Assembly (NCBI RefSeq): GCF_000272475.1
Contig: NZ_AKFJ01000012.1
Coordinates: 1 to 64,000, forward strand
Reading direction: 5' to 3'
Origin: Novosphingobium sp. Rr 2-17
GTDB taxonomy: Bacteria; Pseudomonadota; Alphaproteobacteria; Sphingomonadales; Sphingomonadaceae
DNA: 64,000 nt
Below, piece after piece: positions 33,918 to 42,521 of this stretch. Within the stretch, counting starts at the first letter, position 1. Each line of letters opens with the position of its first letter. The translations under genes were made by a program, and so were the position numbers. Below the pieces are notes generated by a model. That model worked only from the letters and a program-made list of their open reading frames with translations. It did not search any database and was not told where the DNA came from.

Positions 33918-35484
33918 CATGACGCTCACCGCAACCGCCCTTCCTCCCGAACCTGCGGCGATGCTGACGCCAGCCTGGCGGGCGGCGCTGATCCGGCTCG
34001 GCATCGCCTGGGCGCTGATCTTCGCCGCTGCGGCGCCAGACTGGCTGGCGATGGTGCGGCAGTGGTGGACTATCTCGACCTACAACCACATCATTCTGGT
34101 CCCGCTGATCCTGGGCTGGCTGGTTTGGCAACGCTGGCCCGAACTGCGCCGGCTGGAACCGCGCTGCTGGTGGCCGGGCCTGGTGCTGCTGGCGGGCGGG
34201 GCGTTCCTGTGGCTGCTCGGCGCCATCTCGGGCCTGGACCTGGCGCAGCAGGCTGGCGCTGTCGCCATGCTGGGCGCCAGCGTGCCCCTGTTGCTGGGCG
34301 TGCGCGTGACTGCCGGGCTGACCTTCCCGCTCGCCTACCTCGTCTTCCTCGTTCCGTTGGGAGAGGAACTCGTCAAGGTGCTGCAGATGGTGACGGCAGA
34401 CATCACCATCGCGCTCACCCATTTGAGCGGCATCCCCGCCAAGATTGACGGCGTCTTCATCGACACGCCCGCCGGCTTGTTCGAAGTGGCCGAGGCGTGT
34501 TCGGGGGTTAAGTTCCTGATCGCGATGGTCGCGTTCGGGGTGCTCGCAGGCAACGTGTGCTTCCTTAGTTGGCGCCGTCGTTTCGCGATGCTGGCTGCCT
34601 GCATCGTGGTCCCGATCCTCGCCAACGGTGTGCGCGCCTGGGGCACGATCTACGCCGCCCAGATATTCGGGGTCGAGGTGGCTGCCGGGTTCGATCATAT
34701 CGTCTACGGCTGGATATTCTTCGCGGTGGTGCTGGTGCTGGTGATCGCGCTGGCTTGGCGGTTCTTCGATCGCCCTTTGAACGCGCCGATGATCGACCCT
34801 GAGGCGATTGCGCGAGACCATCGGCTGGATCGGCTCGAACGTTTTTCGCTCGGCAACGTGGCGGCGCTGGCGGGGGTCGTCCTGATCCTGCTGGCCGCGC
34901 GCGGCTGGGCCTTTTGCGCCGACACGATTTCGGCTCCGATGCCAGCGCGTATCGATTTGCCGCAAGTCCCCGGCTGGACCCGCATGGACTACGCACCGCG
35001 CATCTGGTGGGAGCCGCGCGCGCAGGGTGCCGCTCACCGCCTACTGGGCCGCTACCGCAACGCCCAGGGCCGCAAGGTCGATGTTTTCGTGGCCCTCTAT
35101 GCCAGCCAGGGAGAAGGGCGCGAGGCGGGGGGCTTCGGTCAGGGCGCGCTGATCCCGGCCAGCCCCTGGTCTTGGCAGTCGGACGGTCCTGCATTTGGCC
35201 CCGCCTTCTCCGAAGGGCGCAGCGAACGCCTGCTCGGCAACGGCCGGGTCGAGCGGATTGCCGTGACCTGGTATCGCAGTGGTGATTTGATGAGCGGCAG
35301 CAACTTGCGGCTCAAGCTGGCGGTTATCGCCGACCATCTGCTGTTCCGCGCCCGCCCCACCGCGACGCTGATCTTGTCTGCCGAAGACACGTCGTCCGGC
35401 ACGGCGGCGCAGACCATTACCGCGTTCGCCGCCGCCACCGGACCGCTCGAGTCCTGGGTGGACCGCGTGACTCACGTCCGTTAG
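33907..35484 (+). CDS. xrtA: Exosortase A fused to an EpsI domain
   Basis: 525-residue membrane protein: about eight membrane helices (residues ~30-285) forming the exosortase transpeptidase, then a soluble EpsI domain (~315-520). Catalytic residues are present: Cys198 in EVAEACSGVKFL, Arg243 in ILANGVRAWG and His264 in GFDHIVYGW. Exosortases cleave and sort proteins with a PEP-CTERM tail, usually in polysaccharide-producing bacteria. The EpsI part (PQVPGWTRMDYAPRIWW … VTWYRSGD) is of unknown activity and is a separate gene in many other loci. An alternative ATG lies at 33919. Confidence 0.95.
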   Translation: MPPDMTLTATALPPEPAAMLTPAWRAALIRLGIAWALIFAAAAPDWLAMVRQWWTISTYNHIILVPLILGWLVWQRWPELRRLEPRCWWPGLVLLAGGAFLWLLGAISGLDLAQQAGAVAMLGASVPLLLGVRVTAGLTFPLAYLVFLVPLGEELVKVLQMVTADITIALTHLSGIPAKIDGVFIDTPAGLFEVAEACSGVKFLIAMVAFGVLAGNVCFLSWRRRFAMLAACIVVPILANGVRAWGTIYAAQIFGVEVAAGFDHIVYGWIFFAVVLVLVIALAWRFFDRPLNAPMIDPEAIARDHRLDRLERFSLGNVAALAGVVLILLAARGWAFCADTISAPMPARIDLPQVPGWTRMDYAPRIWWEPRAQGAAHRLLGRYRNAQGRKVDVFVALYASQGEGREAGGFGQGALIPASPWSWQSDGPAFGPAFSEGRSERLLGNGRVERIAVTWYRSGDLMSGSNLRLKLAVIADHLLFRARPTATLILSAEDTSSGTAAQTITAFAAATGPLESWVDRVTHVR

Positions 35485-35493
35485 GCCGGGCGC

Positions 35494-37389
35494 ATGTGCG
35501 GAATTGCCGGAATTTTCCATCTCGAAACGCCCAAGCCGGTCGATCCCGCCCGGGTCGAGGCGATGTGCGATGCGATCGCCCATCGCGGCCCGGACGGCCA
35601 CGGCATCTGGACCGCGCCGGGCGTGGGCCTGGGTCACCGCCGACTTTCGATCATCGACCTTGCCGGATCGCCGCAGCCGATGGCCTCGCTCGATGGCCGC
35701 GCGATGCTGGTCTTCAACGGCGAGATCTACAACTATCGCGAGCTTCGCCAGGAACTGAAGGCGCTGGGCGCCAGCTTCCGCACCGATGGTGATAGCGAAG
35801 TGATCCTGGCCGCCTGGCAGCAATGGGGCGTCAATTGCGTCACCCGTCTGCACGGCATGTTCGCCTTCGCCATCTACGATCTGGCCGCGCGCTCTCTGTT
35901 CCTCGCGCGCGATCGGCTCGGGGTGAAGCCACTGTTCCTCGCGCCGCTGAGCGATGGCAGCGTGGTGTTCGGTTCCGAACTCAAAGCGCTGCTCGCGCAT
36001 CCGCTGCTGCGGCGGGACGTCGATCCGCTCGCGGTCGAGGATTTCCTGACCTGGGGCTATGTTCCTGATGATCGCTCGATCCTCAAGGGCGTCACCAAGC
36101 TGGCGGCGGGGCACTCGCTGCTGCTGCGCCATGGTTCTGCGATGCCGCGTCCCAGTCAGTGGTGGGATGTGTCTTTTGCCAATCGCCGCAAAGGCACGGT
36201 GCAGGATTTCGAGGCGGAATTGCTGCACTTGATGCGCCAGGCGGTGTCGTCGCGCATGGTCGCCGACGTGCCGCTGGGGGCGTTCCTGTCGGGCGGAGTC
36301 GATAGCTCCAGCGTGGTGGCGCTGATGGCCGAGGCAAGCTCGCAGCCGGTGCGGACGTGCTCGATCGGCTTCGACGTCGCTGCGCTGGATGAAAGCGCCT
36401 ACGCCACCCAGGTCGCCCAGCGTTTCGGCACGAACCACGCCTCGCGGCAAGTGTCGCGCGATGATTTCTCGGCGATCGAACACCTCGCGGGCATGTTCGA
36501 CGAGCCATTCGCCGATGCTTCCGCGCTGCCAACCTGGCGGGTGTGCCAACTCGCGCGTGAACGCGTGACGGTCGCTTTGTCCGGCGATGGTGCCGATGAA
36601 GCGCTGGCCGGCTATCGCCGCCATGTGTTCCAGCGCGGAGAGGACCGCGTGCGCGCGCTGTTGCCCCAAGCGGTGCGCTCGCCCGTGTTCGGTGCATTGG
36701 GCGCGATCTATCCCAAGGCCGACTGGGCGCCACGACCGCTACGCGCCAAAAGCACGCTGCTGGCGCTGGCCGGTGACGCCGCGCAAGGGTACGCTCGCTC
36801 GATGGCGTATGCTCCGCCGGAAGTGCGCGATACCTTGTACTCGGACGCTTTCCTGCGGCTGCGCGGCGACTATCGCGCGGAAGATCGGCTGGTGGCGCTG
36901 ATGCGCGATGCGCCGGCCCGTTCGGGGCTGGACCGGGCACAGTACGCCGATCTCAAGGTCTGGCTGCCGGGCGATATTCTGACCAAAGTCGATCGCACCA
37001 GCATGGCCGTGGGCCTTGAAGCGCGCGAGCCGTTACTCGATCACCGGCTCATCGAATTCGCGGCCAGCCTGCCCGAGACGATGCGCGTGCGATCGGGGCA
37101 GGGCAAATGGCTGATGAAGCGCACCATGCGGCGTTTCCTGCCAGACGACATCCTCTACCGCCCCAAGCAAGGCTTCGTCACCCCGATCGCGCAATGGCTG
37201 CGCGGCCCGCTGGCGGACGATGCCCGCGCCATCGCCGGCGGCGCGATGCTCGCGCGCACGGGATGGTTCGACACGCGGCGCATCGCCGGGGTGGTGGACG
37301 CGCATATCGCGGGAACCTCGGACCATTCGCGGTTGCTGTGGCAACTGCTGATGCTCGAAAAGTCGTTAACCGCGCTGGGCATCGCCTGA
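35494..37389 (+). CDS. XrtA/PEP-CTERM-associated amidotransferase (AsnB-like)
   Basis: Class II glutamine amidotransferase of the asparagine-synthase fold, 631 residues. N-terminal nucleophile Cys2 (MCGIAGIFH), the glutaminase motifs HRGPDGHGIW and NGEIYNYREL, and the synthetase P-loop LSGGVDSSSVVALM are intact. In such loci it is thought to amidate a carboxylate on the polysaccharide or a precursor. It ends the + arm; the 235 bases after it precede the EAL gene. Confidence 0.93.
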   Translation: MCGIAGIFHLETPKPVDPARVEAMCDAIAHRGPDGHGIWTAPGVGLGHRRLSIIDLAGSPQPMASLDGRAMLVFNGEIYNYRELRQELKALGASFRTDGDSEVILAAWQQWGVNCVTRLHGMFAFAIYDLAARSLFLARDRLGVKPLFLAPLSDGSVVFGSELKALLAHPLLRRDVDPLAVEDFLTWGYVPDDRSILKGVTKLAAGHSLLLRHGSAMPRPSQWWDVSFANRRKGTVQDFEAELLHLMRQAVSSRMVADVPLGAFLSGGVDSSSVVALMAEASSQPVRTCSIGFDVAALDESAYATQVAQRFGTNHASRQVSRDDFSAIEHLAGMFDEPFADASALPTWRVCQLARERVTVALSGDGADEALAGYRRHVFQRGEDRVRALLPQAVRSPVFGALGAIYPKADWAPRPLRAKSTLLALAGDAAQGYARSMAYAPPEVRDTLYSDAFLRLRGDYRAEDRLVALMRDAPARSGLDRAQYADLKVWLPGDILTKVDRTSMAVGLEAREPLLDHRLIEFAASLPETMRVRSGQGKWLMKRTMRRFLPDDILYRPKQGFVTPIAQWLRGPLADDARAIAGGAMLARTGWFDTRRIAGVVDAHIAGTSDHSRLLWQLLMLEKSLTALGIA

Positions 37390-37624
37390 GCCAGCGAGAG
37401 GCGGCGGGGACGAGGCGCGCGTTAACGCGGTCGCCTAACCACTACCTGCGATTAACTAAACTTATTCTTAGGATATTGGTCGTAACCCGAAGGCCACTGC
37501 GCTTAATCCGGGACGTAAATGAACCACGCCGGTCGCCAACATTGCTCCTCGAAGCGGACACCGTCCGCCGAGCGAACGCGCGTCTGCCGCGACCTGAGCC
37601 GGTTGCCCGCAGAGGGGCGACCCC

Positions 37625-39928
37625 GTGGTTGAAGCACGCGGAGGGCTAAAACGATTGTGGAAGAACGCCCGCGCCCGGATCTTGGTTTGGGCTGCGCTGA
37701 CGGGTATCGTCATGGGCTTGACTGGCTTCGGCCTGCCGCTTGAGGACGCGTTGCGCAACATGCGCTCCGCCATGCGCTTGGAGACGGTCAAAAGCGATCT
37801 CGTTCTCGTGAACGAAGATAGCCGCACTCTTACGGAACTGAACGCATACGATGTCACACACGGCACCGATGCAGACACGATTGACAAGCTTTTCGAAGCT
37901 GGCGCTCGTCGTGTCTTCTTTGATCGATCATTTGGAAACGCCGGTAGCCCGTCCGATGATGCGAAGCTAGTCCGTGCACTAAAAGCCCACTCTGGCAAGG
38001 TCTATCTGGGTGCGGGGCTTAACGGTGAAAGTGGGACGGGCAATTTTGCGGGTAAAGTCCCGCTCAAGATGTTCAGCGAACACGCGCACGTGGTGTCGCT
38101 GATGGTGCTTCACCATCCTTTCAACCTCAGCGTCGAATTTCCTCTAGCATCAGATAGCCCGCTTGGAAATTTACCGTCGTTGAGTGCGGCCATCGGAAAC
38201 GTAAATGGCGATATCAGCACCAATTATGTTCCAGATTTTTCGATTTCAACAAAATCATTCCGTTCGCTTAGTTACATTGACGTGCAACGAGGGAGTTTCA
38301 ATCCAAGCGATGTACGCGATCGTGACGTTCTGATTGTTCCAGCGGCCGCATCATTTGGAGATATGCATCCAATTCCTAGTCAGAACGTGACTGTTCCGGG
38401 CGGATATCTTCATGCCATTGGATCTGAGACGCTCAAGCGGGGCATCCCGCGAGACTATGGTTGGTTTCCCGGTTTCGCCCTCGTTTGCATGATCGTTGTA
38501 TCGGGCCTCGGGCGCGGCCGGGTGCTCGACGCTTACCGCTTTACCGGACTGGTCGTAGTGCTTGTTGCGGCACCGACATTGCTTGATAGCGTTGGAGCGC
38601 AGGTCGATGTTTTTCCGGCTTTTGCGGTGGCTCTGATCTCCGTGCTTCGCATGCGCAGTTTAGATCGTGTTGAGGTGGCAGGAGAAACAAATACGGGGTC
38701 TGGTTTGCCAAGCATTCAAGCATTACGCAATTCGGAAGAGCTATCTGCTCGTATTCTTGTGGCTCTGAAAATCCGTAATTACGGCGCCATTATCGGTAGC
38801 TTTGCAGAACACGTTGAAGCTCAATTGGCATCCGAGATCGTACGACGGATTCGCATCAGTGACGATAGCGTCGTCGTCTATCATGAAGGTGGACTATTCG
38901 CTTGGCTATCTACGATCCGTAGTACGTTTGATCTCTTCGAGAATTTGGAAGGCCTTCATCGAATCGTTCAAAACGGCATCAAGGTCGGTGGGATCGACGT
39001 CGATCTTTCGTTCAACTGCGGCATTGATTCCGATTTCGAACGACCGCTTGCGAGCCGGGTTGCCGGTGCGATGCAATCGGCTGAGGAGGCCGTACGTAAC
39101 GACGAACTCGTCTATCAGCACGACGGCCAAAAGCACGAGGCGCAGTGGGAGATTTCGCTCCTCACCTCGCTCGATCGCGCGATCGACAACGGCGAGGTCT
39201 GGGTTGCCTATCAACCCAAGCTGGATCTGGCGCGCAATCGCATTTGCGGTGCGGAAGCCCTCGTCCGCTGGACGCACCCGGAGCGTGGCCCGATCAGCCC
39301 GGACAAGTTCATTCGCATCGCCGAAGAGTTTCACCGGATCGAGCGCATCACCCGGTTCGTGATCAGGGATGCCGTCAGGTGCGCGGTCGAGTTGCAAAAG
39401 CACGGGCATGACTTGTCGGTCTCGGTCAACATATCTGCACAACTGCTACGCAACCCCGGCCTGCCGGGCATGATTTCCGATATTTTGTCCGAGCATGGGG
39501 TCAGTCCGGACCGGCTGATCCTGGAGATCACCGAGACCGACAAGCTCGATCGCAGTTCGCGCTCGTTTCAGATGTTCCAACGACTGGTGCAGACTGGCCT
39601 TCGTCTCTCGATCGATGATTTCGGCACGGGCAACGCCACGATCGATTACTTGCGCTACTTGCCGGCCAGCGAAGTGAAGATCGACAAGACGTTCGTGTCA
39701 TCCATGGAGACGCGCAAGGACGACCTGCTGCTCGTGCAATCGATCATCGAGATGGCGCATTCGCTAGACCGCGTGGTCGTCGCCGAGGGCGTCGAAACCG
39801 CCAAGGTGCTGGAGATGCTCACGGCCATGAAATGCGACATGGTCCAGGGCTACTACATTAGCAGGCCCGTCCCGTTTCGGGATCTTCTGGTGCAGATCGA
39901 GGAGCACGGCGTTCGGGCAAATGGTTAA
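37625..39928 (+). CDS. CHASE2 sensor c-di-GMP phosphodiesterase with degenerate GGDEF
   Basis: 767 residues. One N-terminal helix (ILVWAALTGIVMGLTGFGLP), a periplasmic CHASE2-type sensor (~40-270), then three helices (~280-345), a degenerate GGDEF domain in which the signature reads EGGLFAWL, and a C-terminal EAL domain (~510-765). The EAL catalytic set looks complete: GAEALVRW, SVNISAQLL, EITETD, DDFGTG, KIDKTFV, EGVE. So it should hydrolyse c-di-GMP and not make it. Start GTG 37625 with GAGGGG upstream. Next to the XrtA locus it may link an outside signal to polysaccharide output. Confidence 0.92.
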   Translation: MVEARGGLKRLWKNARARILVWAALTGIVMGLTGFGLPLEDALRNMRSAMRLETVKSDLVLVNEDSRTLTELNAYDVTHGTDADTIDKLFEAGARRVFFDRSFGNAGSPSDDAKLVRALKAHSGKVYLGAGLNGESGTGNFAGKVPLKMFSEHAHVVSLMVLHHPFNLSVEFPLASDSPLGNLPSLSAAIGNVNGDISTNYVPDFSISTKSFRSLSYIDVQRGSFNPSDVRDRDVLIVPAAASFGDMHPIPSQNVTVPGGYLHAIGSETLKRGIPRDYGWFPGFALVCMIVVSGLGRGRVLDAYRFTGLVVVLVAAPTLLDSVGAQVDVFPAFAVALISVLRMRSLDRVEVAGETNTGSGLPSIQALRNSEELSARILVALKIRNYGAIIGSFAEHVEAQLASEIVRRIRISDDSVVVYHEGGLFAWLSTIRSTFDLFENLEGLHRIVQNGIKVGGIDVDLSFNCGIDSDFERPLASRVAGAMQSAEEAVRNDELVYQHDGQKHEAQWEISLLTSLDRAIDNGEVWVAYQPKLDLARNRICGAEALVRWTHPERGPISPDKFIRIAEEFHRIERITRFVIRDAVRCAVELQKHGHDLSVSVNISAQLLRNPGLPGMISDILSEHGVSPDRLILEITETDKLDRSSRSFQMFQRLVQTGLRLSIDDFGTGNATIDYLRYLPASEVKIDKTFVSSMETRKDDLLLVQSIIEMAHSLDRVVVAEGVETAKVLEMLTAMKCDMVQGYYISRPVPFRDLLVQIEEHGVRANG

Positions 39929-40008
39929 AAATTCCTTGATGACCTGTTAACGTGTTGTTACCCATTAACTACTGCGGCTAATCGCGGTATTTCACATGGG
40001 AAATTACA

Positions 40009-40059
40009 ATGCGCAAAGATATGTGGAACATGTGGTGGTGGGGTCAGGCTGGCGTCTAA
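40009..40059 (+). CDS. Trp-rich leader peptide (trpL-like), 16 residues
   Basis: The frame encodes MRKDMWNMWWWGQAGV: four Trp codons out of sixteen, three in a row. A GGGAAA at 39998-40003 sits five bases before the ATG. This is the composition of tryptophan-operon leader peptides (in Sinorhizobium the peptide also ends in a WWW cluster). G40034-G40042, over the Trp codons, can pair with C40070-C40078 (nine pairs, two G-U), and a competing hairpin forms downstream. No trp gene follows: the next gene is zapE on the other strand. So it is either a stand-alone leader RNA, whose peptide or RNA acts in trans, or a chance frame. Confidence 0.55.
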   Translation: MRKDMWNMWWWGQAGV

Positions 40060-40062
40060 TAC

Positions 40063-40101
40063 GCCCCTGCCTACTACCCTCCAGCCAGTAATGGCGGGGG
40101 C
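40063..40101 (+). other. GC-rich hairpin behind the leader peptide
   Basis: GCCCCTGCC (40063-40071) pairs with GGCGGGGGC (40093-40101), nine pairs with one G-U, loop of 21. It shares two bases with the segment that can pair with the Trp codons, so the two folds exclude each other, as in attenuators. Confidence 0.55.
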
Positions 40102-40114
40102 CAATAAGAAGATG

Positions 40115-40165
40115 TAAAGCGCTTTCCAGAAGATCTCCTGTCTTTTGGAAAGCGCTTTATTCATA
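40115..40165 (+). terminator. Strong terminator hairpin (likely bidirectional)
   Basis: TAAAGCGCTTTCCA (40115-40128) is a perfect 14-base match to TGGAAAGCGCTTTA (40146-40159); five more pairs inside give a 19-pair stem with a 7-base loop, followed by TTCATATTT. It lies between converging genes and would end the leader RNA at about 170 bases; on the other strand it would end zapE readthrough. Confidence 0.75.
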
Positions 40166-40351
40166 TTTGTTGTGCGCGTTTAATGAGCGCGCGGCATTTT
40201 CAGCCCGAAACGAGACTGTTTCTGGCCTTAAATGATCCAGATGCTTCTAATAGGCGATACTGGTCTTGCCGGTAAAAGTGGCCTGATCGAGCCGAAATCG
40301 CCCGTACCGATTCGCAATTAGCTAACTCAATAGTCAGCGTTAACGGTTTAC

Positions 40352-41467
40352 TCAGTCTTCGCCGTGGCCGAGGGCGAGATATTCGGCGCTTTGCATCTCG
40401 TTGAGGCGGCTGACGGTGCGCTCGAATTCGAAGTGGCCGGACCCTGCCTCGTACAGTTCTTCGGGTGCCGCGTCGGCTGAGACGATCAATTTAACCTTGT
40501 TCTCGTACAGTGCGTCGATCAGCGTGACGAACCGTGCCGCCTCGTTGCGACGATCCGGACCCATCTTGGGAATGCCCATGATAAGGACGGTGTGATACGC
40601 GCGGGCGATTGCCAGGTAGTCCGCCGCTCCGCGAGGTTCCCCGCATAACCGCTTGAAACTGAACACGCCTACGCCCTTGAGGCTTTTGGGAACGTGGAGC
40701 AGACGTCCGCCGCCTACATCGATGTCTGCCGAGGGGACATGCTCGCTGTCTTCGGGCGGATAATCGGTCAGGCGAAAGAACGCCTCGCGCGCTTGGGCGG
40801 TCGCTTCCTCGCCCAGCGGCGTGTGCCAGGTGGCCATGCCGCCCAGGCGCTGCATGCGGTAATCCATCGGGCCATTGAGCGTGCGTACGTCCAGCTGGTC
40901 CTCGATCAGCGCGATGAACGGCAAGAAATGCTCGCGGTTGAGCCCGTCTTTGTACAACTCGGTGGGCGCGCGGTTCGACGTGGTCACGATCGTCACGCCA
41001 TCGTTTACGATCAGATGCGTGAACAGCCGGCTCATGATCATGGCGTCGGCGGAATTGTTGACGACCATTTCGTCGAAGGCGAGGCAGCGCACATTGCGGG
41101 CGATGATCGCCGCGACCGGTGGGATCGGGTCGCCGGCTTCCTTCGTGCGTTCTTCGCGCAGCAGCGCATGAACTTCGAGCATGAACGCGTGAAAGTGGAC
41201 CCGGCGCTTTTCAGTGATGTCGAGCGTGTGGACGAACAAATCCATCAGCATCGATTTGCCGCGCCCGACGCCGCCCCACATATAGACGCCGCGCGGGGCT
41301 GCAGGCTTTTTGCCCAGCAGCTTGCCGAACAGGCCGGTCGAGGACGCGGACTTGTAAAGTTCGCGCTGCAGGCGGTCCAGGCGTTCCGCAGCGGCGGCCT
41401 GCTCGGCATCCACCCGCAGTTCGCCGGTGGCGACGAGCGCCTCGTACCTCTCCAGCATCGCGGTCAT
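40352..41467 (-). CDS. zapE: Cell division protein ZapE (AFG1-like ATPase)
   Basis: 371 residues. AFG1/ZapE AAA-type ATPase with Walker A MWGGVGRGKSMLMDLF, Walker B CLAFDEMVV and family blocks VTIVTTSNRAPTELYKDGLN and NREHFLPFIALI. ZapE acts at the Z-ring under stress; mitochondrial AFG1 relatives help respiratory-complex quality control. It follows sdhB by 37 bases on the same strand, so it may be expressed with it. Confidence 0.93.
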   Translation of the reverse strand: MTAMLERYEALVATGELRVDAEQAAAAERLDRLQRELYKSASSTGLFGKLLGKKPAAPRGVYMWGGVGRGKSMLMDLFVHTLDITEKRRVHFHAFMLEVHALLREERTKEAGDPIPPVAAIIARNVRCLAFDEMVVNNSADAMIMSRLFTHLIVNDGVTIVTTSNRAPTELYKDGLNREHFLPFIALIEDQLDVRTLNGPMDYRMQRLGGMATWHTPLGEEATAQAREAFFRLTDYPPEDSEHVPSADIDVGGGRLLHVPKSLKGVGVFSFKRLCGEPRGAADYLAIARAYHTVLIMGIPKMGPDRRNEAARFVTLIDALYENKVKLIVSADAAPEELYEAGSGHFEFERTVSRLNEMQSAEYLALGHGED

Positions 41468-41504
41468 CTGGGCATGGCCCGGCAGAAAGCCTTCTGGTCT
41501 CGCC

Positions 41505-42290
41505 TCAGACTTGCCGCTCTGCCTGCATCTTCTTGATCTCGGCGATTGCGCGTGCGGGCGAGAGACCCTTGGGGCACACGTTGGCGCAGTTCATGATCGT
41601 GTGGCAGCGGTACAGCCGGAACGGATCTTCCAGCTCGTCCAGACGTTCGCCGGTCATCTCGTCGCGGCTGTCGGCCAGCCAGCGGTAGGCCTGCAGCAGG
41701 ATGGCCGGACCGAGGAACTTGTCGGAATTCCACCAGTAGCTGGGGCACGAGGTCGAGCAGCACGCGCACAAGATGCACTCGTACAGACCGTCCAGCTTTT
41801 CGCGCTGTTCCGGGCTCTGCAAACGCTCCTTGCCCGACGGCGTGGTCGAAACCGTCTGCAGCCAGGGGCGGATTGAGGCGTATTGCGCGTAGAAATGGGT
41901 GAAATCGGGGACCAGATCCTTGATCACGTCCATGCTGGGCAGGGGGGTGATGCGGATGTCGCCCTTGAGGTCTTCGATCGCGGTGGTGCAAGCCAGCCCG
42001 TTCTTGCCGTTCATGTTCATCGAGCACGAACCGCAGATGCCTTCGCGGCACGAGCGGCGGAACGTCAGCGTCGAGTCCATCTCGTTCTTGATCTTGATGA
42101 TCGCATCGAGGACCATCGGGCCGCACTTGTCGAGGTCGATCTCGAACGTGTCGTAACGCGGGTTCTCGCCCGAGTCCGGATCGTAGCGATAGACGGTGAA
42201 CTTCTTGATCTTCGTGGCGCCTGCTTCGGCTTTGTGGACTTTGCCCTGCTTCCTGATCTTGCTGTTTGCCGGAAGAGTGAAGGTCGCCAT
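41505..42290 (-). CDS. sdhB: Succinate dehydrogenase iron-sulfur subunit
   Basis: 261 residues from ATG 42290 (GAGG upstream), membrane-peripheral subunit carrying electrons from SdhA flavin to quinone. [2Fe-2S] motif [27 protein letters not shown], [4Fe-4S] [12 protein letters not shown] and [3Fe-4S] [15 protein letters not shown] are all visible. The sdhC, sdhD and sdhA genes are not adjacent: upstream on this strand is an intergenic gap and then rne, so the complex is encoded at split sites in this genome. Confidence 0.96.
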   Translation of the reverse strand: MATFTLPANSKIRKQGKVHKAEAGATKIKKFTVYRYDPDSGENPRYDTFEIDLDKCGPMVLDAIIKIKNEMDSTLTFRRSCREGICGSCSMNMNGKNGLACTTAIEDLKGDIRITPLPSMDVIKDLVPDFTHFYAQYASIRPWLQTVSTTPSGKERLQSPEQREKLDGLYECILCACCSTSCPSYWWNSDKFLGPAILLQAYRWLADSRDEMTGERLDELEDPFRLYRCHTIMNCANVCPKGLSPARAIAEIKKMQAERQV

Positions 42291-42465
42291 CGAATGAATC
42301 CTCGTGATCTTGCACTGCGACATAAGCCGCACCTGCTCCCCTCTAGCGATTCGGCGGCGCAGGGCAAGGGGTGACGAAGCTGAACAGCCCGGCGGGATCG
42401 CGCGTTTGTCTCAGGGTTAATACATTGTCGGCATTCGGCCGGGTAGATAGCAACGTATAGATAGC

Positions 42466-42495
42466 AAAAGGCCCCCCGTCGCGAGACGGAGGGCC
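42466..42495 (-). terminator. rne terminator
   Basis: Stem GGCCCTCCGTC / GACGGGGGGCC with a four-base loop (hairpin 42470-42495, one mismatch) followed on the - strand by TTTT (42466-42469), 26 bases behind the rne stop. Confidence 0.75.
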
Positions 42496-42521
42496 CATGC
42501 ATTTATAGCACGTGGCGTGGA

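Larger units (their letters stand above)
39929..40351 (+). other. Intergenic stretch holding a Trp-rich leader and terminator
   Basis: 423 bases between the EAL gene (+) and zapE (-), which converge. It carries a 16-codon Trp-rich frame, a GC hairpin and a long terminator (listed separately). A TTGTTA (39955) and CTAATC (39978) pair spaced by 17 could be its promoter. The rest, 40165-40351, shows only short inverted repeats. Confidence 0.6.

Noticed and set aside
35041..36669. 542-codon open frame opposite the xrtA 3' end and amidotransferase
   Set aside because: Antisense shadow of two genes with intact motifs; no family features.
39947..39961. CtrA-like site TTAA-N7-TTAC before the leader peptide
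   Set aside because: Seven of eight bases match, but such matches are common in AT-rich gaps and no cell-cycle context supports it.
40009..40165. Classical trp attenuator controlling an adjacent operon
   Set aside because: No trp gene on this strand downstream, and the terminator shares no bases with the competing hairpins; treated instead as an orphan leader.
40173..40195. GCGCG/CGCGC stem behind the terminator as a second terminator
   Set aside because: Only five pairs and no T run; expected by chance at this GC content.
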